This document shows, piece by piece, positions 20,559-28,460 of a stretch of DNA of 64,000 nucleotides. Within the stretch, counting starts at the first letter, position 1, and every line of letters begins with the position of its first letter. The translations under genes and the position numbers were made by a program. Below the pieces are notes generated by a model. The model was given only the letters and a program-made list of their open reading frames with translations, ran no database searches and had not been told where the DNA came from. Source of the stretch: Micromonospora phaseoli (GTDB lineage: Bacteria; Actinomycetota; Actinomycetes; Mycobacteriales; Micromonosporaceae); the NCBI RefSeq assembly GCF_900109115.1, contig NZ_FNYV01000001.1:972203-1036202 (forward strand), in the 5' to 3' direction.

Positions 20559-23219
20559 CTATCGAGCGTCGGAATCGGCGCAGGCACGGGCCACGGCGGC
20601 CCGGCCGGCGGCCAGCCGGGCGATCGGCACCCGGTACGGCGAGCAGGAGACGTAGTCGAGCCCGGCCCCGGCGAAGAACTCCACCGACTCCGGGTCACCG
20701 CCGTGTTCGCCGCAGACGCCCACGGTCAGCTCCGGTCGGGCGGCCCGGCCCTCGGTCACGGCCAGCCGGACCAGCCGGCCCACCCCGGCGGCGTCGAGGG
20801 TCTCGAACGGTGACGTCTCGACGATGCCCCGGTCCAGGTACTCGCCGAGGAACGAGCCCTCCCCGTCGTCCCGGGAGAACGCCCAGGTGGTCTGGGTCAG
20901 GTCGTTGGTGCCGAGGGAGAAGAACTCGGCCTGGCCCGCGATCGGGCCGGCGGTCAGCGCCGCCCGCGGCGTCTCGACCATCGTGCCGACCGGGATCGAC
21001 GGCGCACCGGGCACGCCGGCCAGCACGGTCGCCACCTCGGCCCGCACGGCGGCCAACTCCCGGACGTCCACGACCAGCGGCACCATGATCTCTGGGCGCG
21101 GGTCGCCGCCCTCGGCCACCCGGCACGCCGCCGCCTCCGCGACGGCCCGGACCTGCATCGCGAACAGACCGGGCACCACCAGACCGAGTCGCACCCCGCG
21201 CAGGCCCAGCATCGGGTTGCTCTCCTGCATCCGGCGTACGGCGGCCAGCAGCACGGCGTCCCGTCCCGGGTCCTGCCCGAGCGCCTCGGCCCGGGCCACC
21301 CGCGCGGACAACTCGGGCAGCGGGGGCAGGAACTCGTGCAACGGCGGGTCGAGCAGTCGGATGGTGACCGGGAGGCCGTCCATCGCGGCCAGGATCGTCA
21401 CGAAGTCCTCCCGCTGCAACGGCAGCAGCTCCGCCAGCGCGGCGGCCACCTCGTCCGGCCCGTCGGCCAGGATCAGCCGCTCCACCAGGGCCCGGCGTGC
21501 GCCGAGGAACATGTGCTCGGTGCGGCACAGCCCGACGCCGGCGGCGCCGAGCGCCCGGGCCCGCGCCGCGTCGGCCGCGGTGTCGGCGTTGGCGCGTACG
21601 CCGAGCCGCCGTACCGCGTCGGCGTGGCGCAGCAGCCGGTCCACGGCGGCGACCAGGCGGTCGGACTCCGGCGCCAGCTCACCGGCGAGGTAGCGGGTCA
21701 CGGGGGAGGGGCGCACCGGCACCTCGCCGAGGTAGACCCGACCGGTGGTGCCGTCGATGGAGATCACATCACCGGCCCGGACCGTTGCGCCGCCGACGCG
21801 GAGTTCGCCGCGCTCCGCGTCGACCTCCAGCGCCTCCGCCCCGCACACGCAGGTCCGACCCATACCCCGGGCGACCACCGCGGCGTGCGAGGTCTTGCCG
21901 CCCCGGGCGGTGAGGATCCCGGCTGCGGCGATCATGCCCGGCAGATCGTCCGGGCTGGTCTCCCGGCGGACCAGGATGACGGGCCCGTCCGCCGCCGTCG
22001 CGGCGGCGCTGTCGAAGACGACCCGACCGGCGGCGGCACCCGGCGAGGCGCCGACTCCGACGGCCAACGGTTCGCCGACGGCGTCCGAGTCGAAGGCGGG
22101 GAACATCAGCTGGGCCAGCTGCGCCCCGGTGACCCGGGTCAGCGCCTCGTCCCAGCTGATCAGACCCTCGTCGGCCAACTGCGCGGCGATCACGAACGCC
22201 GCCGCCGGGGTGCGCTTGCCGACCCGGGTCTGCAGCATCCACAGCCGGCCCTGCTCGATGGTGAACTCCACGTCGCACAGATCCCGGTAGTGCCGCTCCA
22301 GGGTGGCCATGATCCCGGTGAGCCGGCGGTAGCTGGCCGGGTCGATCCGGGCCAGGTCGTCCAGCCCCACCGTGTTGCGGACCCCGGCCACCACGTCCTC
22401 GCCCTGAGCGTCGGCCAGGTAGTCGCCGTACACGCCGGGCGCACCGGTCGCCGGGTCACGGGTGAACGCCACGCCGGTGCCCGAGTCCGGGCCTCGGTTG
22501 CCGAAGACCATCGCCATCACGTTGACGGCGGTGCCGAGGTCGTCGGGGATGTGCTCGCGGCGCCGGTAGAGCACCGCCCGAGCGGCGTTCCACGACTCGA
22601 AGACCGCCCGGATCGCCAGGTAGAGCTGCTCGTGCGGGGCCTGCGGGAAGTCGTGGCCGACCCGGTCGGCGAAGACCTTCTTGTACGTCTCGACCAGCCC
22701 GCGCAACTGCTCCGCGGTCGGACCGTCCGCTCCGGCGGTGGCCCGCAGTGCGTCCAGTTCCCGGTCGAACTCCTCGGCGGGCACCCCGTGCACCGTGCGG
22801 CCGAACATCTGGATCAGCCGTCGGTACGAGTCCCAGGCGAACCGCTCGTCGCCGCTGATCCGGGCCAGGCCCGTCACCGTCGAGTCGTTGAGCCCGATGT
22901 CCAGGATCGTCTCCATCATCCCGGGCATCGAGTACCGCCCGCCGGATCGCACGGCCAGCAGCAGCGGCTCGAACCGATCGCCGAGCCGCCGATCCAGCCG
23001 CGCCTCGATCTCCCGCAGATGGTCGTTGACCTCGTCGAACAGCCCGGCCGGCACCGATCCGTCGGCGAGGTACGCCCGACAGGCGTCGGTGCCGACGGTG
23101 AAGCCGGGCGGCACCGGCAGTCCGAGCCGGGTCATCTCGGCGAGGTTGGCGCCCTTGCCGCCGAGCAGGTCGGCCTTGCCTCGATCACCCTCGCGGAAGT
23201 CGTACACATACCTCGTCAT
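20559..23219 (-). CDS. ppdK: Pyruvate, phosphate dikinase
   Basis: Interconverts pyruvate, ATP and phosphate with phosphoenolpyruvate, AMP and pyrophosphate. From ATG 23219 (GGAGG eight bases upstream) it is 886 residues, normal for PPDK. It has the N-terminal ATP-grasp start DLLGGKGANLAEM, the phosphohistidine domain with GGKTSHAAVVARGMG (His445), and the C-terminal PEP-binding barrel with MLGLRGVRLG, FSLGTNDLTQ and GVCGEHGGDP. The frame extends upstream but without similarity. First gene of the minus-strand group leading into the ATPase and stress proteins, suggesting use under energy limitation. Confidence 0.96.
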   Translation of the reverse strand: MTRYVYDFREGDRGKADLLGGKGANLAEMTRLGLPVPPGFTVGTDACRAYLADGSVPAGLFDEVNDHLREIEARLDRRLGDRFEPLLLAVRSGGRYSMPGMMETILDIGLNDSTVTGLARISGDERFAWDSYRRLIQMFGRTVHGVPAEEFDRELDALRATAGADGPTAEQLRGLVETYKKVFADRVGHDFPQAPHEQLYLAIRAVFESWNAARAVLYRRREHIPDDLGTAVNVMAMVFGNRGPDSGTGVAFTRDPATGAPGVYGDYLADAQGEDVVAGVRNTVGLDDLARIDPASYRRLTGIMATLERHYRDLCDVEFTIEQGRLWMLQTRVGKRTPAAAFVIAAQLADEGLISWDEALTRVTGAQLAQLMFPAFDSDAVGEPLAVGVGASPGAAAGRVVFDSAAATAADGPVILVRRETSPDDLPGMIAAAGILTARGGKTSHAAVVARGMGRTCVCGAEALEVDAERGELRVGGATVRAGDVISIDGTTGRVYLGEVPVRPSPVTRYLAGELAPESDRLVAAVDRLLRHADAVRRLGVRANADTAADAARARALGAAGVGLCRTEHMFLGARRALVERLILADGPDEVAAALAELLPLQREDFVTILAAMDGLPVTIRLLDPPLHEFLPPLPELSARVARAEALGQDPGRDAVLLAAVRRMQESNPMLGLRGVRLGLVVPGLFAMQVRAVAEAAACRVAEGGDPRPEIMVPLVVDVRELAAVRAEVATVLAGVPGAPSIPVGTMVETPRAALTAGPIAGQAEFFSLGTNDLTQTTWAFSRDDGEGSFLGEYLDRGIVETSPFETLDAAGVGRLVRLAVTEGRAARPELTVGVCGEHGGDPESVEFFAGAGLDYVSCSPYRVPIARLAAGRAAVARACADSDAR

Positions 23220-23348
23220 GGCTGGGCCTCCACCTCGTCGTCGATGCCTCTGACCTGTTGGTAACAGTGCGGGTACTCCTCGGGGCAGGGCCGAAAGCCG
23301 ACCCGGCACGGGCCGCAGGTCCCCAACCCCGGCAGGTACCATCGGCCG

Positions 23349-23840
23349 ATGACCGACGACCTGCGGCTGCGCCCGGTCACCGAGGACGACCTGGTCGAGT
23401 TCTTCGTCCACCAGCTCGACCCCGAGGCCAACAAGATGGCCGCCTTCGGCAGCGAGGATCCGACCGACCGGCGGGCGTTCGCCGCGCGCTGGGTACGCAT
23501 CCTGACCGGTCCGGAGAACCTGGCCCGCACGGTGACCGTCGACGGCACGGTGGTCGGCCACGTGCTGGCCTTCCCGGTCGGCGATCGCACCGAGGTCAGC
23601 TACTGGATCGACCGGGCACGCTGGGGTCACGGGTACGCCACCCGCGCCCTGACCGCGCTGCTGCGGGAGGTTTCGCGCCGGCCGCTGCACGCGCGAACGG
23701 CGACCGACAACGCCGCGTCGCTGGCCGTGCTGCGCCGCTGCGGCTTCGTCGTCAGGGGCACCGACCGGGGGTACGCTCCGAGCCGCGGCCACGAGATCGA
23801 CGAGTACGTCCTGGAACTGCCGGCCTCACCGGGGCCCTGA
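23349..23840 (+). CDS. GNAT-family N-acetyltransferase (RimJ/RimL-like)
   Basis: A 163-residue acetyltransferase divergent from ppdK. It has the acetyl-CoA loop RWGHGYATRAL, WIDRARWGHG before it, and the conserved end TDNAASLAVLRRCGF, as in RimJ/RimL-type enzymes acting on protein N-termini or small amines. The substrate is unknown. No strong ribosome-binding site precedes the ATG. Confidence 0.88.
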   Translation: MTDDLRLRPVTEDDLVEFFVHQLDPEANKMAAFGSEDPTDRRAFAARWVRILTGPENLARTVTVDGTVVGHVLAFPVGDRTEVSYWIDRARWGHGYATRALTALLREVSRRPLHARTATDNAASLAVLRRCGFVVRGTDRGYAPSRGHEIDEYVLELPASPGP

Positions 23841-23877
23841 CAGCGGGGCTGACCAGGGCGGCGACTACCCTCGCGGG

Positions 23878-24513
23878 GTGAACTGGCTGGAACTGGCCGG
23901 CTGGACCGGCTCGGCGATCCTGGTGTGGTCGCTGCTGCAGACGCGCATCCTGCGGTTGCGCGCCGTCAACCTGGTCGGCTGTGTCGTCCTGATCGGCTAC
24001 AACGCAGCCGTGCAGGTGTGGCCCATGGTGGGGCTCAACGTGGTGCTGGCCGTGATCAACATCTGGTACCTGCGGCGGCTGCTCGCCACCCGCCACGACG
24101 AGCAGACCTACCAGGTGGTCGAGGTGGGCGCCGACGACGCGTTCCTGGCCCACACGCTGCGGGTGCACGCCGCCGACATCGCCCGGTTCAACCCCGGCTT
24201 CCAACCGGGCCGGCTGGCCGACCACTCGGCCTTCCTCGTCGTACGCGCCGACGAGGTGGTCGGGGTGGTCCTGGTCCGCGACGCCGGCGACGGGGTCGCC
24301 CAGGTCGACCTCGACTACGTCACCCCGCCGTTTCGGGACTTCACTCCCGGTGAGTTCGTCTACCGACGCAGCAGCCTGTTCACCGACCGGGGTTTCCGCC
24401 AGGTGGTCAGCCCGCCGGGCATGATCGCCCCCTACTACCACCGGCTCGGCTTCCGGCGGGAGGGCACCTCGTTCGTGCTGGACCTGCCCACATCGACGGG
24501 GACCCGCGGGTAG
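23878..24513 (+). CDS. Membrane protein with C-terminal GNAT-like domain
   Basis: A 211-residue protein: residues 1-65 contain two or three hydrophobic helices in the style of YgjV-type inner membrane proteins (WTGSAILVWSLLQ, VVLIGYNAAVQVWPM), and residues 75-211 look like a short acetyltransferase fold (AFLVVRADEVVGVVLVRD, then MIAPYYHRLGFRREGTSF, the usual GNAT C-terminal pattern). The GTG start has only a weak ribosome-binding site. Function unknown. Confidence 0.78.
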   Translation: MNWLELAGWTGSAILVWSLLQTRILRLRAVNLVGCVVLIGYNAAVQVWPMVGLNVVLAVINIWYLRRLLATRHDEQTYQVVEVGADDAFLAHTLRVHAADIARFNPGFQPGRLADHSAFLVVRADEVVGVVLVRDAGDGVAQVDLDYVTPPFRDFTPGEFVYRRSSLFTDRGFRQVVSPPGMIAPYYHRLGFRREGTSFVLDLPTSTGTRG

Positions 24514-24637
24514 CCTCGCGGCGGGTGCCGAGCAGGCGATGATTCGCCGTCGGGGCCAGTGGGCATAGGCTCCGCTACGCCGACGGGACCTCCGTCGGCG
24601 GCGCCACCAGGCGCGGTCCACCGAGGGAGAGCCGGGC

Positions 24638-25993
24638 GTGCAGAGCTACTGGAGCCAGCTGGCCCTGGTCGGAGTCCTGATCGTGGTGAACGCGATCTTC
24701 GCGGGTAGCGAACTCGCGTTGGTGTCGCTGCGGGACAGCCAGGTCCAGCGACTGGAACGGACCGGTCGCGCGGGCCGGGTGCTGGCCCGGCTGGCCCGGG
24801 ACCCCAACCGTTTCCTGGCCACCATCCAGATCGGCATCACCCTGGCCGGCTTCCTCGCCTCGGCGGCCGCCGCGGTGTCGCTGGCCCGGCCGCTGGTCCC
24901 GCTGCTGGACGGCGTGTTCGGCCGGGCCGCCGGACCGGTCTCCGTCGTGCTGGTCACGCTGGTGCTGACCTTCGTCACCCTGGTCTTCGGCGAGCTGGCC
25001 CCGAAGCGGATCGCCATGCAGATACCGGAGCGGTGGGCGCTGCTGGTGGCCCGCCCATTGGACCTGATCGCCACCCTCACCCGACCGGCGGTCTGGGTGC
25101 TCGGCGCCACCAGTGACCTGGTGGTGCGGCTCTTCGGGCTGGACCCGAAGCCCGAGCGGGACGAGATCAGCCCGGACGAGTTGCGGGACATCGTCTCCGG
25201 CCACCACGGCTTCACCAAGGAGCAGCAGACCATCATCGCCGGCGCGGTCGAGATCGCCGAGCGCAAGCTGCGGGCGGTGCTGGTGCCGCGGCTGCAGGTC
25301 TTCTGTCTGGACAGCGGGACCACCGCCGAGGACGCCCGGCTCGTGCTGGCCGCCTCCGGGCACTCCCGCGCGCCGGTGGTACGCCACGGTGGCCTGGACG
25401 AGACGGTCGGCGTCATCCATCTGCGGGACCTGGTCGGCGTGCGGGACGACCAGCCCGTCGACGACCACGCCCGGGCACCGATGCTGTTGCCGGACTCGGT
25501 GCTGGTGGTCGACGCGCTGCGGCAGTTCAAGGCCGAGCGGCAGCACATGGCCCTGGTCGTGGACGAGCGCGGCGCCGTCGAGGGCATCGTCACCCTGGAG
25601 GACATCCTGGAGGAGATCGTCGGGGAGATCTACGACGAGACCGACCGGGACATCCGTCAGGTGATCACCGAGGCGGACGGCGCGTTGGTGCTGCCCGGCA
25701 CCTTCCCGGTGCACGACCTGTCAGACATCGGCGTGGACCTGCCCGGACGTCCGGACGGCGACTACACCACCGTCGCGGGCCTGGTGCTGGCCGGCCTGGG
25801 TCGGATTCCCGCGCCCGGCGAGCACCTCACCGTCGACGGCTGGCGACTGGAGGTCACGCTCGCCGACGACCGGGCCGTCTCCGGGGTCCGGCTGCGTCGT
25901 CCGGCCGAGGAAGAGACCTCCGCCGCGACCGATGACCAGCCGGACGAGCAGCCGACCGACGTACCCGCCGTGCTGGACGGCAGCCGCGGCTGA
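24638..25993 (+). CDS. Hemolysin-family (CNNM/HlyC-CorC type) membrane protein
   Basis: A 451-residue protein with an N-terminal DUF21/CNNM membrane domain (about 1-190, with GELAPKRIAMQ), a CBS-domain pair (about 205-330, including SRAPVV and GVIHLRDLVG, then LEDILEEIVGEIYDE) and a C-terminal CorC/HlyC domain (about 345-430). Family members are implicated in Mg2+/Co2+ efflux or resistance; the name hemolysin is historical. GTG 24638 follows GAGGGAGA. It converges on the small PRC-barrel-like gene. Confidence 0.93.
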   Translation: MQSYWSQLALVGVLIVVNAIFAGSELALVSLRDSQVQRLERTGRAGRVLARLARDPNRFLATIQIGITLAGFLASAAAAVSLARPLVPLLDGVFGRAAGPVSVVLVTLVLTFVTLVFGELAPKRIAMQIPERWALLVARPLDLIATLTRPAVWVLGATSDLVVRLFGLDPKPERDEISPDELRDIVSGHHGFTKEQQTIIAGAVEIAERKLRAVLVPRLQVFCLDSGTTAEDARLVLAASGHSRAPVVRHGGLDETVGVIHLRDLVGVRDDQPVDDHARAPMLLPDSVLVVDALRQFKAERQHMALVVDERGAVEGIVTLEDILEEIVGEIYDETDRDIRQVITEADGALVLPGTFPVHDLSDIGVDLPGRPDGDYTTVAGLVLAGLGRIPAPGEHLTVDGWRLEVTLADDRAVSGVRLRRPAEEETSAATDDQPDEQPTDVPAVLDGSRG

Positions 25994-25994
25994 G

Positions 25995-26309
25995 TCAGCC
26001 CTCGGCCGGCTGGTCAGCTCCGGGAGGCTCCGGTAGCGGCGGGTCCAGCCGGACCCGGTGCAGTGGCACCTGCACGGTGCTGCGGCTGAGCAGCCGGGCC
26101 ATCGCCCGGATCGCCCACGGGCCGGACGGGTGCCGCTCTCCTCCGATCAGCCGTCCGCTCATCCGGCCGTACCAGTGCCGGGTGACGACCAGGTCGGTCA
26201 GTCGCAGCGGCCCGCCGGGACAGCCGCGCACCACCAGTTCCACCACCCGCCCCAGCCGCCGTCCCCGCTCGTCGTAGGCGGTCCGGCCCAGCAGCTCACC
26301 CGCTCGCAC
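25995..26309 (-). CDS. PRC-barrel-like protein
   Basis: A 104-residue protein with a short beta-barrel pattern (LLGRTAYDERGRRLGRVVELVV, read as two strands with a G-x-x-x-G turn), similar to PRC-barrel domains. It overlaps the end of the second PRC-like gene by 14 bases and starts at GTG. Last of three overlapping minus-strand genes headed by the Nramp-like transporter. It may be a cytoplasmic accessory or regulator of it, by context only. Confidence 0.72.
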   Translation of the reverse strand: MRAGELLGRTAYDERGRRLGRVVELVVRGCPGGPLRLTDLVVTRHWYGRMSGRLIGGERHPSGPWAIRAMARLLSRSTVQVPLHRVRLDPPLPEPPGADQPAEG

Positions 26310-26676
26310 GGTCGGCTCCGGGAATCCGGCCGATCAGGTTGCGGCGCAGCCACGCCTCCACCGGCGGGGTGGCCAGCTCCTCGGCCCGGATCCGCAGCCG
26401 CACCGCGCTGCCGACCCGCTCGACGAGCGCGTACGGGATGCGTAGGGGGGCCATCGGTCGATCGGTGACGAACCGCTCGGCGGTCAGCACCATCATCCGG
26501 CCGAGCCGGCCGCCGACCCGCAGCCCGAGCGCGCCCGGCCCGCTGAGCAGCGCACGCAGGTACGGAACGCCGTCCGGGCCGAGCGCGAACTCAACGTCGT
26601 CGACCTTGCCGACCAACCGTCCGTCGGCGTCGACGAGCTGGCGGTCGAGCAGCTCCCGGCTGACCTGGATCCTCAC
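26296..26676 (-). CDS. PRC-barrel-like protein adjoining the transporter
   Basis: A 126-residue protein starting at GTG 26676, which overlaps the transporter stop by four bases. The N-terminal RELLDRQLVDADGRLVGKVDD is a PRC-barrel signature (strand, G-K-V-D-D turn); the middle has LGPDGVPYLRALL. The C-terminal half is basic. It is clearly coupled to the transporter, and its function is probably tied to it. Confidence 0.78.
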   Translation of the reverse strand: MRIQVSRELLDRQLVDADGRLVGKVDDVEFALGPDGVPYLRALLSGPGALGLRVGGRLGRMMVLTAERFVTDRPMAPLRIPYALVERVGSAVRLRIRAEELATPPVEAWLRRNLIGRIPGADRASG

Positions 26677-27899
26677 TGTCCCATTCTGGTGCCGATGGCC
26701 AGCGGTACGGCGGCGATCGAGGCGGCGAGGATGACCAGCAGCAGCACCGCCCCCAACAGGTTGAGGGCCCGGCCGTTGACCCGGTCGCCGAGGTAGGTGC
26801 GGTCGTTCGCGACGATCAGGATCGGCAGATAGGTCAGCGGCAACGCCACCGCGCTGATGATCAGCATGTACTCGGTGAGCGCCACCGGGTCGACCGTGGT
26901 GAACAGCAGGAGCACGCCGAGCAGCACGCTGACCAGCAGCACGGTGTGGAACCGGGCCGCCTCGCGCGGGCTGACCCGCTTGCCCCACTGCCAGCCGAAG
27001 TACTGTGCGGCGGCGTACGCCGCGGACAGGCCGGTCTCCAGCGCGGCGCCGAAGGTGACCGCGAAGAACGCCAGTGCTGCCACCGCCAGGCCGACCGCGC
27101 CGAAGGCCAGCACCACCGGCTGCGCGACCTCGTCGAGGCTCTCCACCGACAGGCCGGCGGGGCGCAGCACCACGGCTGCGGTGGCGATCAGCGACAGCGC
27201 GAGGAACCCGCCGATCGGGAAGCCGACCAGCACGCTGAACCGGGCGTCGGCCAGGTCGGCGGGGCTCCAGCGTTCCTCGACCCCGCCGGAGGAGAAGAAG
27301 AAGATCTCGTACGGGCTCACCGTGGAGGCGAACAGCGCCACCGCGATGAACCAGTACGCCCCCCAGCCCTGACCGGCTTCGCTGGGTGCCACGGCGCTGC
27401 GACCGAGTGCCGCCCAGTCGGTCGGTAGCCAGAACAGCGCGACGGCGAAGATCACCAGGGCCAGCCCGGCCAGGCCGAACACCCGCTCCATCAGCGGGAA
27501 CCGCATCCGCCACAGCACCAGCCAGACCGCCGCCCCGGCAAGGGGCACCCAGAGCAGGTAGGGCACGCCGGTGGCCAACCGCAGTGCCAGCGCCACCCCG
27601 CCCAGCTCGGCGGAGAGGGTGATCACGGTGACCAGGTAGGAGGCCGCCAGGTTGACCAGCGCCACCCGCGCGCCGAGCCGTTCCCGGATCAGGTCGAACA
27701 CCGCCCGACCGGTGATCGCCGCGATCCGTCCGGCCATGTCGGCGTACGCGCAGATCGCGACCACGCCGAGCAGCAGCACCCAGGTGTGGGCCATGCCGAA
27801 CCGGGCGCCGGCCTGACCGGCGGCGACGAGATCCCCGATGTCGACGAAGCCACCCACCGCGGACAGGATGCCGAGCGTGGCGGCGAGGAGCTTCTTCAC
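26673..27899 (-). CDS. Nramp-related divalent metal transporter with altered metal-site motifs
   Basis: A 408-residue protein with about eleven transmembrane helices in the LeuT-like arrangement of Nramp. The first helix has GFVDIGDLVAAGQAG where classical Nramp has a DPGN motif, and the helix-6 region reads STVSPYEIFFF with no Met-Pro-His. Loss of the metal-site Met suggests a substrate other than Mn2+ or Fe2+, such as Mg2+, as in the NRMT subgroup; this is inference. First gene of a three-gene overlapping unit. The weak start context leaves the exact N-terminus open. Confidence 0.85.
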   Translation of the reverse strand: MKKLLAATLGILSAVGGFVDIGDLVAAGQAGARFGMAHTWVLLLGVVAICAYADMAGRIAAITGRAVFDLIRERLGARVALVNLAASYLVTVITLSAELGGVALALRLATGVPYLLWVPLAGAAVWLVLWRMRFPLMERVFGLAGLALVIFAVALFWLPTDWAALGRSAVAPSEAGQGWGAYWFIAVALFASTVSPYEIFFFSSGGVEERWSPADLADARFSVLVGFPIGGFLALSLIATAAVVLRPAGLSVESLDEVAQPVVLAFGAVGLAVAALAFFAVTFGAALETGLSAAYAAAQYFGWQWGKRVSPREAARFHTVLLVSVLLGVLLLFTTVDPVALTEYMLIISAVALPLTYLPILIVANDRTYLGDRVNGRALNLLGAVLLLVILAASIAAVPLAIGTRMGQ

Positions 27900-27954
27900 G
27901 TCGGCGGCGCGGGCTCGGTCATCGACGCGACGATATCGCCGTCAAGCGTGTGAT

Positions 27955-28165
27955 CTAGGCAGAAACCACATCTTCTGTCATCAACGCCGGCGGGCCGGTA
28001 GCGCACCGACCGTGCCCCGAGGTGGACCTGGGCCGGCTTCTCCGCCGCCAGATGCGGTTGTCGTGATAACGGCGGACGGGTCGGTGAGGCCCTCGTCGAG
28101 GAGGTAGCCGAGTTCGCCTACGGGGTACTTGTCCGGCCCGTACTGATTTGGATTTGCGCATGATC
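27955..28165 (-). pseudogene. Possible decayed coding fragment
   Basis: On the minus strand one frame reads YDFWIMRKSKS and, after a shift near 28125, another reads QYGPDKYPVGELGYLLDEG, which look like parts of one protein interrupted by a frameshift and lacking both ends. I cannot name the family. The whole gap 27900-28460 holds no intact gene; apart from this it contains the AGAAC repeats at 28238-28257. Confidence 0.25.
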
Positions 28166-28237
28166 CAGAAGTCGTACGGTCAGCCGCTAAAAGGTTGAGG
28201 CGTGCTCGCCCGGCGATTATCGCAACGCACCTGTCCG

Positions 28238-28257
28238 GTTCTGTCTAGAACGGTTCT
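28238..28257 (+). promoter_or_regulatory. GTTCT/AGAAC inverted repeat cluster upstream of the polysaccharide locus
   Basis: GTTCT, gtct, AGAAC, g, GTTCT: three half-sites forming two overlapping palindromes, about 200 bases upstream of the first polysaccharide gene. It resembles a regulator-binding site; the binder is unknown. Confidence 0.3.
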
Positions 28258-28460
28258 CGCCATGTTGACTCTGGGTCGGGGAAACGTGGAACCACTCTCG
28301 CGACGTGCACCGGGGCCGAGCGCCACCGCGCTCGGCGGTCTCGCCCGCGTCTCCAGGTGAACCAGCTCCCGGAGGCGCAGTTGGTCGCTATTACCACGCG
28401 AGTTCGGGCCGGATGATCCACCGTACGGCGAATGGCCGATGGACGAGCGATGGAGGCTGG

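Noticed and set aside
20559..23219. Dormancy-regulon (DosR-type) box upstream of the stress group
   Set aside because: I looked for a palindromic GGGACT-type box between ppdK and the GNAT gene and saw none.
23220..23792. 191-codon extension upstream of ppdK
   Set aside because: It overlaps the divergent GNAT gene and has no PPDK similarity; ATG 23219 has a good ribosome-binding site.
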